Of a stretch of 8,979 bases of DNA, positions 1-6,508 are shown piece by piece. This stretch comes from CAKSIN01 sp964423705. GTDB taxonomy: Bacteria; Bacillota; Clostridia; UMGS1810. The position numbers and the translations under genes are program-made. The DNA lies in contig CAYRGA010000077.1 in assembly GCA_964423705.1 (NCBI GenBank), positions 1-8,979 of the forward strand, written 5' to 3'. Within the stretch, counting starts at the first letter, position 1. Every line of letters begins with the position of its first letter. The notes beneath the pieces were generated by a model that saw only the letters and a program-made list of their open reading frames with translations, had not been told where the DNA came from and ran no database searches.

Positions 1-791
1 CCGAGTGGGGAGTGGATTACTTAAAATATGATTTTTGCAATTTTCCCTCAAGCGGTGACGGAAAAAACGCATATATCACAATGGCTATGGCACTCAGAAG
101 CACCGGAAGGGATATAGTTTTTGCCGCATGTAACTGGGGTACGGATAATCCTTCCGCATGGATGCGTTCCCGCGGTGCGCACACCTACCGCTCCACCGGT
201 GACATAAACGACACTCCGAAATCGTACATGGATATATTTAAAAGCCAGTGCCAAAACGTGGAGGGTAACGCACCCGGCTGTCATAACGACATGGACATGC
301 TCACCGTCGGTATGCACGGAAAAGGGTATGTCGGGCTAAGCGGTTGCACGAGGGAGCAGTATTTACAGCACTTCGCGATGTGGGCATTTTTGGGATCGCC
401 GTTAATTATAGGCGGAGATATCAGAAATCTGAGTGCCGAAGATGAGAAGATTCTCAAAAATCCCGGGCTTATTTCCATAAATCAGGATGATGAATGTCGT
501 CCGCCGTTTTTGGTATCATCGAAGCTGGATAAGATATTTATATTTGCAAAGCTGCTGTCGGGCGGTAGATTTGCGGTAGCATTTTTTACACTTCCCGGCG
601 TGGAAAATGAGTGGGACACTAAGCTGTCGATTTGCTTTGATGACATCGGCATACATTCCGAATCGGGAATATCCGTGCGCGTTAAAAACGCGGTTACGGG
701 TGAGAATTTCGGTGTTTGCCGCGACGGCTTCACAGTGCAGGTTAAAGATAACGAGTGTGGTATATATATATGCGAACCGATTGTACAGTAG
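1..791 (+). CDS. GH27 alpha-galactosidase, C-terminal part (5' end outside window)
   Basis: The reading frame is open from the left edge, so this is a 3' fragment of about 262 residues; family members usually have 390-430, so roughly 140-160 residues are missing. GH27 enzymes cleave terminal alpha-galactosyl residues (melibiose, raffinose-type sugars, galactomannan) with retention of configuration. Seen: WGVDYLKYDFCN, whose Asp (codon 30-32) matches the nucleophile of the family motif YLKYDxC; YRSTGDIND, whose Asp (codon 201-203) sits where the acid/base lies; and HNDMDMLTVG, the counterpart of WNDPDML. GSPLIIGGDIRNL and ISINQD, then a C-terminal beta domain, also fit the family. No internal stop is seen. 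The next gene starts within or just after its 3' end, so translation may be coupled. It could act on beta-L-arabinopyranosides, which some GH27 members cleave; the fragment cannot settle this. Whether it is secreted cannot be told. Confidence 0.93.
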   Translation, partial: EWGVDYLKYDFCNFPSSGDGKNAYITMAMALRSTGRDIVFAACNWGTDNPSAWMRSRGAHTYRSTGDINDTPKSYMDIFKSQCQNVEGNAPGCHNDMDMLTVGMHGKGYVGLSGCTREQYLQHFAMWAFLGSPLIIGGDIRNLSAEDEKILKNPGLISINQDDECRPPFLVSSKLDKIFIFAKLLSGGRFAVAFFTLPGVENEWDTKLSICFDDIGIHSESGISVRVKNAVTGENFGVCRDGFTVQVKDNECGIYICEPIVQ

Positions 792-1006
792 CCTCCGAAT
801 TGATTTGCAAGCGTTGTCAAAAGGGGATATCCGATGATGAAGCTGCACTTCATAAGAAGCTTTTTAACAGAGGAGCAACGGAATTTTTTTGTATAAATTG
901 CTGTTCGGATTATTTGGAGGTCGAAAAAGGTATTTTGGAAGAGAAAATGGCTTTTTTCAAAAAATCCGGCTGTACGCTTTTTAAGGAAAATAGGAAAAAC
1001 TTGTAA
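770..1006 (+). CDS. Small zinc-ribbon-like protein between two glycoside hydrolases
   Basis: A 78-residue protein with CKRC at residues 13-16 and CINC at 41-44 (followed by another Cys), spaced as in a four-cysteine zinc ribbon. A charged helical tail then ends in SGCTLFKENRKNL. No signal peptide or membrane segment is seen, so it should be cytosolic. I recall similar short proteins beside carbohydrate genes in Clostridia but know no established function. The ATG at 770 overlaps the GH27 gene by 22 nt and has a poor Shine-Dalgarno. A TTG at 800 would start just before the first CxxC without overlap and is a serious alternative; a GTG at 755 also exists. It ends 17 nt before the trehalase-like gene, so the three probably form one operon. 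Metal binding is inferred from Cys spacing only. Confidence 0.75.
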   Translation: MRTDCTVASELICKRCQKGISDDEAALHKKLFNRGATEFFCINCCSDYLEVEKGILEEKMAFFKKSGCTLFKENRKNL

Positions 1007-1023
1007 AAAGGGATTAGACTGCT

Positions 1024-2235
1024 ATGGAAAATGGGAATCATGATATAATGGAGTACATTGAAACGAATTTTGATAAATGTATTCGTAAAAACTCGGTAGA
1101 CGTAGGCAACCTTCTTGGGCTTCCGTATGAATACACCGTTCCTTCAACGGAAGCTTTTAACGAATTGTACTATTGGGATACGTATTTTACAAATGTCGGT
1201 TTGCTGAAAATCGGCAGGAAGGAGCTCGCCAAAAGCAATGTTGACAATATGCTCTATTTGGTAGATAAATACGGCTTTATGCCAAACGGCAACAGGACAA
1301 ACTATCTTATTAATTCTCAGCCGCCTTTTTTATCTGAAATGGTGAGGGATATTTACAGTAGTTTTAATGATCGCGTTTGGCTTACAGGGGCATACAGTGC
1401 GCTTTTGAAGGAATATGAGTTTTGGATGTCAAAAAGAATCAGCCCCATTGGTCTTAATTGCTATAACCCCAAAGTTCCCAAGGAGCGTGTCGAGGAGTTT
1501 AAGAATTACTTTGCCGACAGAATAGGCTTTAAGCCGGAGGGTGATGATGTCGACATAGCAAATCACGCTCTTGCCGAAGGTGAGAGCGGCTGGGACATGA
1601 ATCCGCGCTGGGACTTTGAGGCATATAACTACGCACCGATTGAGCTTAATTCTCTTTTGTACGGATTTGAAAATAACATGGCGTTTTTTGCCGAAGTTCT
1701 GGATAACGGTGAAGTTGCTGTATGGAAACATCGCGCCGGTGAAAGGCTTAAGCTTATGAATAAATATATGCTTGAGGGTGGTATTTTCATGGATTATAAT
1801 TTCGTAAGCGGCAAGTACGGCGATGTGTTCTCGACGGCAGCGTATTTTGCCATGTTTACACACGTTGCCTCGGAAAGTCAGGCAGAGGCACTGGTTGAAA
1901 AGCTTCCGCTTCTGGAGGCTGAGTACGGCGTGGCAACCTGCGAAAAGCACGATGGTGACATAGCGTATCAGTGGGATTATCCGAACGGATGGGCGTGCCT
2001 TCAGTACATAGTCATACGTGCGCTTGATAACTACGGATATGTGGAACACGCAAGACGCATAGCCGATAAATATGTGAAATTAACGGAAAAGGTGTTCGGT
2101 GAAACTCACAATTTCTGGGAAAAATATAATGTGGTTGAAGGAAATATAAACGTAAGCAACGAATACGAAATGCCTACCATGCTGGGCTGGAGTGCCGGTG
2201 TGTACATATATGCGAAGAAATTTTTAGAGAATTAA
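1024..2235 (+). CDS. Compact GH37 trehalase-like glycoside hydrolase
   Basis: A 403-residue protein without a signal peptide, so probably cytosolic. Visible GH37 hallmarks: FNELYYWDTYF (45-55, trehalase signature 1 region), PNGNRTNYLINSQPP (87-101), ESGWDMNPRWDFE (187-199, with Asp191 at the place of the catalytic acid in SGWD), QWDYPNGW (316-323, trehalase signature 2), and EKYN...NEYEMPTMLGWSAGV (366-393, with Glu380 matching the catalytic base of the GGGGEY loop). Classical trehalases have about 500-560 residues and a glycine-rich stretch before that Glu; here it reads NINVSNEY. Inverting alpha,alpha-trehalose hydrolysis is the family reaction, but the short length and altered loop make another alpha-glucoside possible. 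An AAAGGGA motif before the ATG serves as a weak ribosome binding site. It is the last gene of the + strand cassette and is followed at once by a strong terminator. Confidence 0.9.
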   Translation: MENGNHDIMEYIETNFDKCIRKNSVDVGNLLGLPYEYTVPSTEAFNELYYWDTYFTNVGLLKIGRKELAKSNVDNMLYLVDKYGFMPNGNRTNYLINSQPPFLSEMVRDIYSSFNDRVWLTGAYSALLKEYEFWMSKRISPIGLNCYNPKVPKERVEEFKNYFADRIGFKPEGDDVDIANHALAEGESGWDMNPRWDFEAYNYAPIELNSLLYGFENNMAFFAEVLDNGEVAVWKHRAGERLKLMNKYMLEGGIFMDYNFVSGKYGDVFSTAAYFAMFTHVASESQAEALVEKLPLLEAEYGVATCEKHDGDIAYQWDYPNGWACLQYIVIRALDNYGYVEHARRIADKYVKLTEKVFGETHNFWEKYNVVEGNINVSNEYEMPTMLGWSAGVYIYAKKFLEN

Positions 2236-2236
2236 A

Positions 2237-2280
2237 AAAGCTTACCCCCTGACCGATATGCTCGGCAGGGGGTAAGCTTT
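2237..2280. terminator. Bidirectional hairpin terminator between convergent operons
   Basis: Positions 2237-2251 pair perfectly with 2266-2280 (15 bp, GC-rich core), and an inner 4-bp stem (2253-2256 with 2262-2265) extends it. On the - strand the stem is followed by a run of T (complement of the A run at 2234-2239), a textbook intrinsic terminator for the CuAO-domain gene. On the + strand the three terminal T of the stem and TTTT at 2288-2291 give a weaker tail for the trehalase-like gene. A second 7-bp inverted repeat (2281-2287 with 2309-2315) lies beside it. Confidence 0.9.
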
Positions 2281-2352
2281 GCCGTCCTTTTAAATAAGTG
2301 CGATATACGGACGGCAATAGGAGAATCAGTTAGGAAAATGTTTTATAATTTA

Positions 2353-3519
2353 TTATTTGCTTAATACTATATTAAATACAGTCTTTTGCTGAGGTATGCT
2401 TTTGGTGGACGCGGTCGATACCACAGCGGTTAATTTCATACCTTCTTTGATATCGTCGATTGTTGCCGCATCGCCGTTTGCAAATCTTATGTTTAAGTCG
2501 TCGCTAACATTAAGTGTGATTTGGCTCCTTACGTCTTCCTTGTCACCGACTGTTATTTGTACGAAATCTTCGTCCTTTTCAACGGCTGCAACGGTATTTT
2601 CGATGACAGTCTTGCTTTCGCTGTTTTTAACGGTTATCTCAAGTGCGTTTGTCATAGGAGGCAGACTTTTTGTCATAACGTCATCGTATACAACGCTTAC
2701 AGTCTGACCGATTTCAAGATTTGCTATGTCAAAGGAATTACCGTTTTCGTCTTTTATAACGGTGGTTTCCGTAACGTTTATGTTCACTTTTCCGATGGTT
2801 ATGTCATATAAAAGGTACATTCCGTCCTCGTTTGATAAGTAAATAGCATCGTTTGCGGTTTTTTCCTCCGAAGGTGCCTGAGGAGCGTCTGCCTTCAAAG
2901 ATGCCAAGGTGGTGATTTTAACGGCATTTGTCATAGGCGGAAGGCTTGCTGTCATAAACGGAGCATACTCTATGTCGATAACGTTGCCCTTGGCAAGCTT
3001 TTTAACGTCGGTTTTGTTGCCCTGTGCATCGGCTATAACGGTTTCCTCAGTGATGTTTACGTTTACATCGCCGTGGTTGAAATCGTATACCAAAAGGGAA
3101 GCTTCGTTATTTTCAAGCACGACAACTCTGCTTACGGCAGCTTCCGCACTCGGAGCCTGTGAAACCGGAAGGTTTAAAAGCTTTGATACGAAGTCAAAGG
3201 GTACATATGTAGTGTCATACTTTAAGACAGGTTTAACACCGAGCTGTATTGACGCACCGTTTACGGAATATGCATCCTTGTCGGGTGTGAAGCTTATGGT
3301 GAGGCTGTCGGTTTTTAAAGTAACCTCCTGCTTTTCTTCGCTCCACTCTACATTCATGCCGAGTGCTTCGCATATTTTCCTTACCGGAACCATGATGCTC
3401 TCTGCGGAATTATGCGGATTGGCTGCGATTACGTTGTTTACTGCGGGTGTATCTGCGAGAACCGGTGATGTTACCAGTGCTGCCGCTGATATGATTGCTG
3501 CGAGATTTTTGATGTTCAT
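2353..3519 (-). CDS. Secreted copper-amine-oxidase-N-domain protein with three C-terminal repeats
   Basis: A 388-residue protein with a signal peptide (residues 1-22, cleavage likely after VLA), hence exported. Residues 40-117 match the copper amine oxidase N-terminal-like domain found in many Firmicutes surface proteins (IMVPVRKICEALGMNVEW, then TYVPFDFVSKLL); this domain has no enzyme activity of its own. Three related repeats of about 73 residues follow (130-203, 224-296, 312-386). The first two share the ending SLPPMTNA; the third is diverged (SIPQQKT). No sortase motif, TM segment or cell-wall repeat is seen after the signal. The start is firm: AGGAGG at 3533-3528 lies 8 nt before the ATG. 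It follows the anti-sigma-like gene by 26 nt in the same operon. It may sense or buffer something at the cell surface; ligand and partner are unknown. Confidence 0.88.
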   Translation of the reverse strand: MNIKNLAAIISAAALVTSPVLADTPAVNNVIAANPHNSAESIMVPVRKICEALGMNVEWSEEKQEVTLKTDSLTISFTPDKDAYSVNGASIQLGVKPVLKYDTTYVPFDFVSKLLNLPVSQAPSAEAAVSRVVVLENNEASLLVYDFNHGDVNVNITEETVIADAQGNKTDVKKLAKGNVIDIEYAPFMTASLPPMTNAVKITTLASLKADAPQAPSEEKTANDAIYLSNEDGMYLLYDITIGKVNINVTETTVIKDENGNSFDIANLEIGQTVSVVYDDVMTKSLPPMTNALEITVKNSESKTVIENTVAAVEKDEDFVQITVGDKEDVRSQITLNVSDDLNIRFANGDAATIDDIKEGMKLTAVVSTASTKSIPQQKTVFNIVLSK

Positions 3520-3545
3520 TATAAATTCCTCCTGTAAATTAAATG

Positions 3546-4511
3546 TTATTCTGTTAATGAAGATAATAAATCTTTTAATTCATCTTCGCTGAATGAATGT
3601 GCCGTAATGCTTACCGATGTGACGTCCTTCATAAAGTACGCTCTGTATATGTCGGCTTCGCCTATAACCACGGCTTCCGTTTCGTTAAAGCTGCTCTTTT
3701 CGTAGCCGCCGTCGCTTAAATAATTGTCGGCATCCGTGAAAAGCTTGCTTGTGATGACCTGCACAAATTTGCTGCCGTCGGTATTAACCGCTCCGAAATG
3801 TGCCTCGTCATTTGTGATTTCGCCGTTTTCCTTTTGAAGACATACTGTTTCATAATCCGTGAAACTCATGTCCTTCGGGAGAACTGCGGCTTTGGTGATA
3901 TCCATGCCGATATACTCACAGTATTCGCTGTACGGAAGGTCAACCCATTCGGTTGCCGTGTCCGCCTGTGTATATACCGCTGTGCCGCCGCCACTCATCA
4001 CAGTCCGTGGTGCAGGCTGAATCGCATTTATTTTTAATATGTCATTTGATGCGATGCGCTTGTAGGCAGGTGCTTGCTCGGCAGTAGCCGTTTCCTCATA
4101 AATGCTTTCCGGGGCAGCCGTATAGCTGCTCTGCGGAGCAGGTGATGTTATGTCGGATTGCTTCTTTGCTGCGGTGGGGGTGTTTCCGACGTCCGAAGAA
4201 ATTATGCTTTTGTTCGGTACATCAATTTTGACAGAGCTTTCAGAAGCGATATCAATTTTGCTTTCATCGGGTAAATTCACCTGTGAATACTCGGTATTTT
4301 TCACTATTTTCTTATCGGACTTAATGGCTGAAGGGGCTTTCGCCAGCAGTGATACGGATATTACAACAGCTATTGCTGCTGCCGAATAAACATACTGTAC
4401 CTTGAAATGAGGTCTGTGCTTGCTTTCCGATTTGACGATAATATCATTTAATATGGCTCTGTCGGCATGAATGTCATCATTTGCGGATTTATAAATGTCT
4501 TTAAAATTCAT
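3546..4511 (-). CDS. Membrane anti-sigma-factor-like protein
   Basis: A 321-residue protein with a short cytosolic N-terminus (1-38, MNFKDIYKSANDDIHADRAIL...), one membrane segment (about 39-58), a low-complexity extracytoplasmic linker rich in Ala, Pro, Ser and Thr (about 105-150), and a folded C-terminal domain (about 188-321). That domain resembles DUF4367-like domains of clostridial sigma-linked membrane proteins, from recollection only. The architecture and the overlap with the ECF sigma gene point to an anti-sigma factor that holds the sigma at the membrane. No zinc-binding HxxxCxxC motif is visible at the N-terminus. I chose the ATG at 4511 because GGAGGGAGGG lies 6 nt upstream; an in-frame TTG at 4529 and an ATG at 4517 sit on or within that site. 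The gene overlaps the sigma stop codon by 11 nt, implying coupled translation and matched dosage. Confidence 0.83.
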   Translation of the reverse strand: MNFKDIYKSANDDIHADRAILNDIIVKSESKHRPHFKVQYVYSAAAIAVVISVSLLAKAPSAIKSDKKIVKNTEYSQVNLPDESKIDIASESSVKIDVPNKSIISSDVGNTPTAAKKQSDITSPAPQSSYTAAPESIYEETATAEQAPAYKRIASNDILKINAIQPAPRTVMSGGGTAVYTQADTATEWVDLPYSEYCEYIGMDITKAAVLPKDMSFTDYETVCLQKENGEITNDEAHFGAVNTDGSKFVQVITSKLFTDADNYLSDGGYEKSSFNETEAVVIGEADIYRAYFMKDVTSVSITAHSFSEDELKDLLSSLTE

Positions 4512-4992
4512 AATCATCCCTCCCTCCAAGTAATGCTTTCAGCATTTCTCTGCCGCGGTGAAGCTGTGACTTTATAGTACTTTCCTTCGTTTTTAAGTAT
4601 TTTGCTATCACGCTTACGGATAAATCCTCATAATAAAATAAGTGTATTACCGTTCTGTACTTTTGAGGAAGCTTCGCCACTGCGGAATATACATCGTTTT
4701 TCTCCGGCATGTCAAAGGTTAAATCATCGGTGAGAGGCACTGTCCGCTTAACCCATAAATCGGAAAATGTATTTTTGCTGCAATTTATCGTAACGCGTAT
4801 AAGCCACGCCTTTACGTGCTCCTCGTCCTTAAAAGCCTTATCGGATTTTAAAAATCTTAAAAAAACTTCTTGAAGTACATCATCAGCCTTGTGCTTGTCC
4901 TGCGTCTGTGACAGCGCAAGACGATACACCGTATTGAAATACTTTTCGGTCATATTCTGCTTGAAAACGCCTGCGCAGTCCGTTTCATGCAT
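4501..4992 (-). CDS. ECF-type RNA polymerase sigma factor (sigma-70 family)
   Basis: A 163-residue protein with the two ECF domains: sigma region 2 at about 15-75 (YFNTVYRLALSQ...ADDVLQEVFLRFLK...HVKAWLIRVTINCSKN) and region 4 at about 100-155 (LPQKYRTVIHLFYYEDLSVSVIAKYL and STIKSQLHRGREMLKALL, the recognition helix). It should redirect RNA polymerase to envelope-stress or surface genes when released by the protein encoded next. The ATG at 4992 is preferred because AGAGGGGTGAG lies about 7 nt before it. Upstream in-frame starts (ATG 5013 with AAGGTG before it, GTG 5022) would add 7 or 10 residues and remain possible. It is the first gene of a three-gene - strand operon. Confidence 0.93.
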   Translation of the reverse strand: MHETDCAGVFKQNMTEKYFNTVYRLALSQTQDKHKADDVLQEVFLRFLKSDKAFKDEEHVKAWLIRVTINCSKNTFSDLWVKRTVPLTDDLTFDMPEKNDVYSAVAKLPQKYRTVIHLFYYEDLSVSVIAKYLKTKESTIKSQLHRGREMLKALLGGRDDYEF

Positions 4993-5039
4993 ATATGTAC
5001 TCACCCCTCTCATATATAACACCTTGCTTATGGCAAAAA

Positions 5040-5045
5040 GGTTGC
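5040..5045 (-). promoter_or_regulatory. Possible ECF-sigma -35 element (GCAACC)
   Basis: On the - strand, GCAACC (5045-5040) sits about 50 nt before the sigma gene. It resembles the AAC-containing -35 elements used by many ECF sigma factors and could mark autoregulation. A convincing CGTC-type -10 is not present at the usual 16-17 bp spacing; GGTGTT is found there instead. The call is weak. Confidence 0.25.
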
Positions 5046-5104
5046 AAAAAATTTAAATTTTTTCAAAAAAAGTTTTTAAACGTCTGTTTTGACCCTTGCT
5101 TTAC

Positions 5105-5133
5105 ATTATAAATAAATAGAATATTGTTGTCAA
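5105..5133 (-). promoter_or_regulatory. Perfect-consensus sigma-A promoter for the ECF operon
   Basis: On the - strand, TTGACA (5133-5128), a 17-bp spacer and TATAAT (5110-5105) match the consensus at all twelve positions. The start would be near 5098, giving a leader of about 105 nt before the sigma gene at 4992. The operon thus seems to have strong housekeeping transcription, with activity of the sigma controlled at the protein level. Confidence 0.8.
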
Positions 5134-5170
5134 TAAGTATTTAATTCGGAGTCAAAATTATAAATTGCAG

Positions 5171-5199
5171 TTGACATATCATGAATATAGCATTAAAAT
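5171..5199 (+). promoter_or_regulatory. Sigma-A promoter for the EamA-like gene
   Basis: TTGACA (5171-5176), a 17-bp spacer and TAAAAT (5194-5199, 5 of 6 consensus bases). Transcription would start near 5206, which rules out an upstream in-frame ATG at 5205 and supports the start at 5250. It diverges from the ECF-operon promoter, the two -35 boxes being 37 bp apart. Confidence 0.75.
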
Positions 5200-5249
5200 A
5201 AACAATGTATTTTAAAATACGGATTTTAAGAGAATGTGAGGACTGTAAA

Positions 5250-6116
5250 ATGCAGTATGCTATGTTAACCTTTGCGGCGTTACTCTTGGGTGCTGACTTT
5301 GCGATGAATAAGATATACCAGAGGACATACGGAGCTTCGATGCGTGTATCACTGATATTTAATATGCTGTCGGGTATTTTCTCGGCGGTTATATTTGTCA
5401 CACTCGGAGGATTGAAGGACGGAATTTCGATGTACTCCGTGATAATGGCATCGCTTTCATCATTGCTCGTAATGATTTATAATTTGATTGGATTTAGAAT
5501 ACTTAAAGTCAGCGGAAAGATATCACTGTATACGATGTATGTATTGACCGGAGGAATGGTGGTTCCGTATATATGGGGACTTATGTTTATGAATGAGCCC
5601 TTCAGTATAATGCGTACCGTGGGACTTGCGGTTATAATCTGCGGCATAACAGCGGCAAACATTACCTCGGAAGAAGGAAAAACAAACACTGCTACAGTTC
5701 TTATGTGTGCGGCGGTATTTATTATAAACGGAGCGGTGAGCGTTTTGTCAAAAATTCATCAGACTCAGATGGCATACCACTGTGTAAGCGCATCGGGATT
5801 TGTCGCCTTGTCGGGAATGTCGAAGGCAGTCATGGCGGCTTTGGCATTGTGCTTTGTTAAAAAGGAAAAAGGCACATTTATGAAGAGTAAGGCGATAATT
5901 ATAGCGGCAGTGTCGGCACTGTTTGGCGGTGTTTCGTATATGCTCCAGTTAATAGGTGCTGTGACATTGCCGGCGACGCTGCTGTATCCTTTTGTTACGG
6001 GCGGCGGTATCATATTTTCTGCAGTGGCGGATTTGACAATATTTAAAGAGAAACTTTCAATAAAGCTTGTGCTGGGTGTAGCTCTGTGCTTTATAGGAAC
6101 ATTATTTTTTATATAA
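5250..6116 (+). CDS. EamA/DMT-superfamily 10-TM membrane transporter-like protein
   Basis: A 288-residue, very hydrophobic protein with about ten membrane segments (roughly 2-18, 32-53, 61-83, 92-112, 121-137, 147-166, 178-202, 214-232, 240-262, 270-288). This is the 5+5 topology of EamA/drug-metabolite transporters, and the ends of the two halves match each other: FMNEPFS...VGLAVIICGI and IFKEKLS...LGVALCFIGTLFF. Family members move small metabolites or drugs across the cytoplasmic membrane; the substrate cannot be told from sequence. The ATG at 5250 was chosen because GAGGA lies 8 nt upstream and because the promoter -10 ends at 5199, so the possible ATG at 5205 would fall at or before the transcript start. 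The gene stands alone, divergent from the ECF operon. No clear terminator follows it. Confidence 0.88.
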   Translation: MQYAMLTFAALLLGADFAMNKIYQRTYGASMRVSLIFNMLSGIFSAVIFVTLGGLKDGISMYSVIMASLSSLLVMIYNLIGFRILKVSGKISLYTMYVLTGGMVVPYIWGLMFMNEPFSIMRTVGLAVIICGITAANITSEEGKTNTATVLMCAAVFIINGAVSVLSKIHQTQMAYHCVSASGFVALSGMSKAVMAALALCFVKKEKGTFMKSKAIIIAAVSALFGGVSYMLQLIGAVTLPATLLYPFVTGGGIIFSAVADLTIFKEKLSIKLVLGVALCFIGTLFFI

Positions 6117-6233
6117 AAGATGATTTGAACTAAGGAATTTTAAGTGAAAAACAAGCTGTAAAACATAGATGATTGAAGATAAAAATATAGCACAAAATAG
6201 CGAAAAATGACGAAATGTTTATGTTAAGATGTG

Positions 6234-6262
6234 TTAAAAGTTAATGGTAAATAGTATATAAT
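6234..6262 (+). promoter_or_regulatory. Promoter of the small hydrophobic peptide transcript
   Basis: TTAAAA (6234-6239, 4 of 6 consensus bases), a 17-bp spacer and a perfect TATAAT (6257-6262). The start would be near 6269, leaving a leader of about 85 nt before the peptide start. The 120 bp between the EamA-like stop (6116) and this promoter hold nothing else I can identify. Confidence 0.65.
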
Positions 6263-6353
6263 GTATCTGTCGGAGTTATCTGATGTTAAAGGTAGGACTG
6301 AAACAAGAGTTAATACCGGGCGGTTATGCTGTCATCTCTGTTAATAAGGAGGT
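6263..6353 (+). promoter_or_regulatory. Long leader and strong Shine-Dalgarno of the toxin-like peptide
   Basis: The stretch between promoter and peptide contains GGTAGGACTGAAACAAGAG, then ACCGGGCGGTTATGCTGTC, and ends with the near-perfect Shine-Dalgarno AAGGAGGT (6346-6353). From memory, this order of blocks resembles the leader in front of genes annotated as putative holin-like toxins in other Firmicutes; I could not check it. The Shine-Dalgarno touches the ATG at 6354 (no spacing) but is ideally placed (7 nt) for an ATG at 6361 whose frame stops after three codons. Confidence 0.5.
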
Positions 6354-6422
6354 ATGGATAATGAATACATAATTTCTTTTATGATTATTCTGCTACTTTT
6401 AGTAATTTCCATAAAAAAGTAA
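6354..6422 (+). CDS. Candidate type I toxin: 22-residue hydrophobic membrane peptide
   Basis: The frame reads MDNEYIISFMIILLLLVISIKK, then stops. It has a polar N-terminus, a single membrane-spanning stretch at about residues 6-20 and a dibasic C-terminus, the layout of small membrane toxins such as TxpA/BsrG or holin-like (Hol-Tox) peptides of Firmicutes, though those have around 30-60 residues. Supporting context: its own promoter, a long leader, AAGGAGGT upstream, a hairpin terminator starting within the last codons, and a strong opposing promoter downstream that would make an antisense RNA. Oddity: the Shine-Dalgarno abuts this ATG and fits the ATG at 6361 better, where the frame gives only Met-Asn-Thr. 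The copy may therefore be frameshifted and inactive. The function is inferred from layout; no sequence search was possible. Confidence 0.5.
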   Translation: MDNEYIISFMIILLLLVISIKK

Positions 6423-6502
6423 CCCCGGCTCCTGCTAAAGTTAGGGTTACTTTTTGTAAATCTTAATTTTTGGCATAACCGCTTTTAGTCTTGCCTTTTT
6501 CT
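6413..6502 (-). ncRNA. Candidate antisense RNA antitoxin
   Basis: A transcript from the promoter at 6538-6509 would start near 6502 and run toward the peptide gene. It would meet the hairpin 6455-6414 followed by six T on this strand, giving an RNA of about 90 nt. It would be fully complementary to the 3' end of the peptide mRNA over the terminator region (about 6413-6456). This is the convergent, 3'-overlapping layout of txpA/RatA and bsrG/SR4. A small 5' stem (GGCA at 6495-6492 with TGCC at 6475-6472) is possible. No protein-coding frame on this strand would need the promoter. Start and end are predicted. Confidence 0.5.
6414..6455. terminator. Bidirectional terminator of peptide mRNA and antisense RNA
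   Basis: Positions 6414-6425 pair perfectly with 6444-6455 (12 bp, 18-nt loop). Both arms end in A/T runs: TTTTT at 6451-6455 on the + strand and six T on the - strand (complement of 6413-6418). It can thus stop transcription in both directions. The peptide's last codons and stop lie in its left arm. Confidence 0.8.
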
Positions 6503-6508
6503 ATTATC

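Noticed and set aside
1429..2049. 206-residue open frame on the - strand
   Set aside because: It lies entirely inside the GH37-like gene, shows no domain, and its composition is that of an antisense shadow.
2909..3592. 227-residue open frame on the + strand
   Set aside because: Shadow of the CuAO-domain gene, whose signal peptide, domain and AGGAGG site make the - strand reading clear.
5205..5249. ATG at 5205 as the start of the EamA-like gene
   Set aside because: It falls at or before the expected transcript start, has no Shine-Dalgarno and would add a charged, Cys-containing N-terminus before the first membrane segment.
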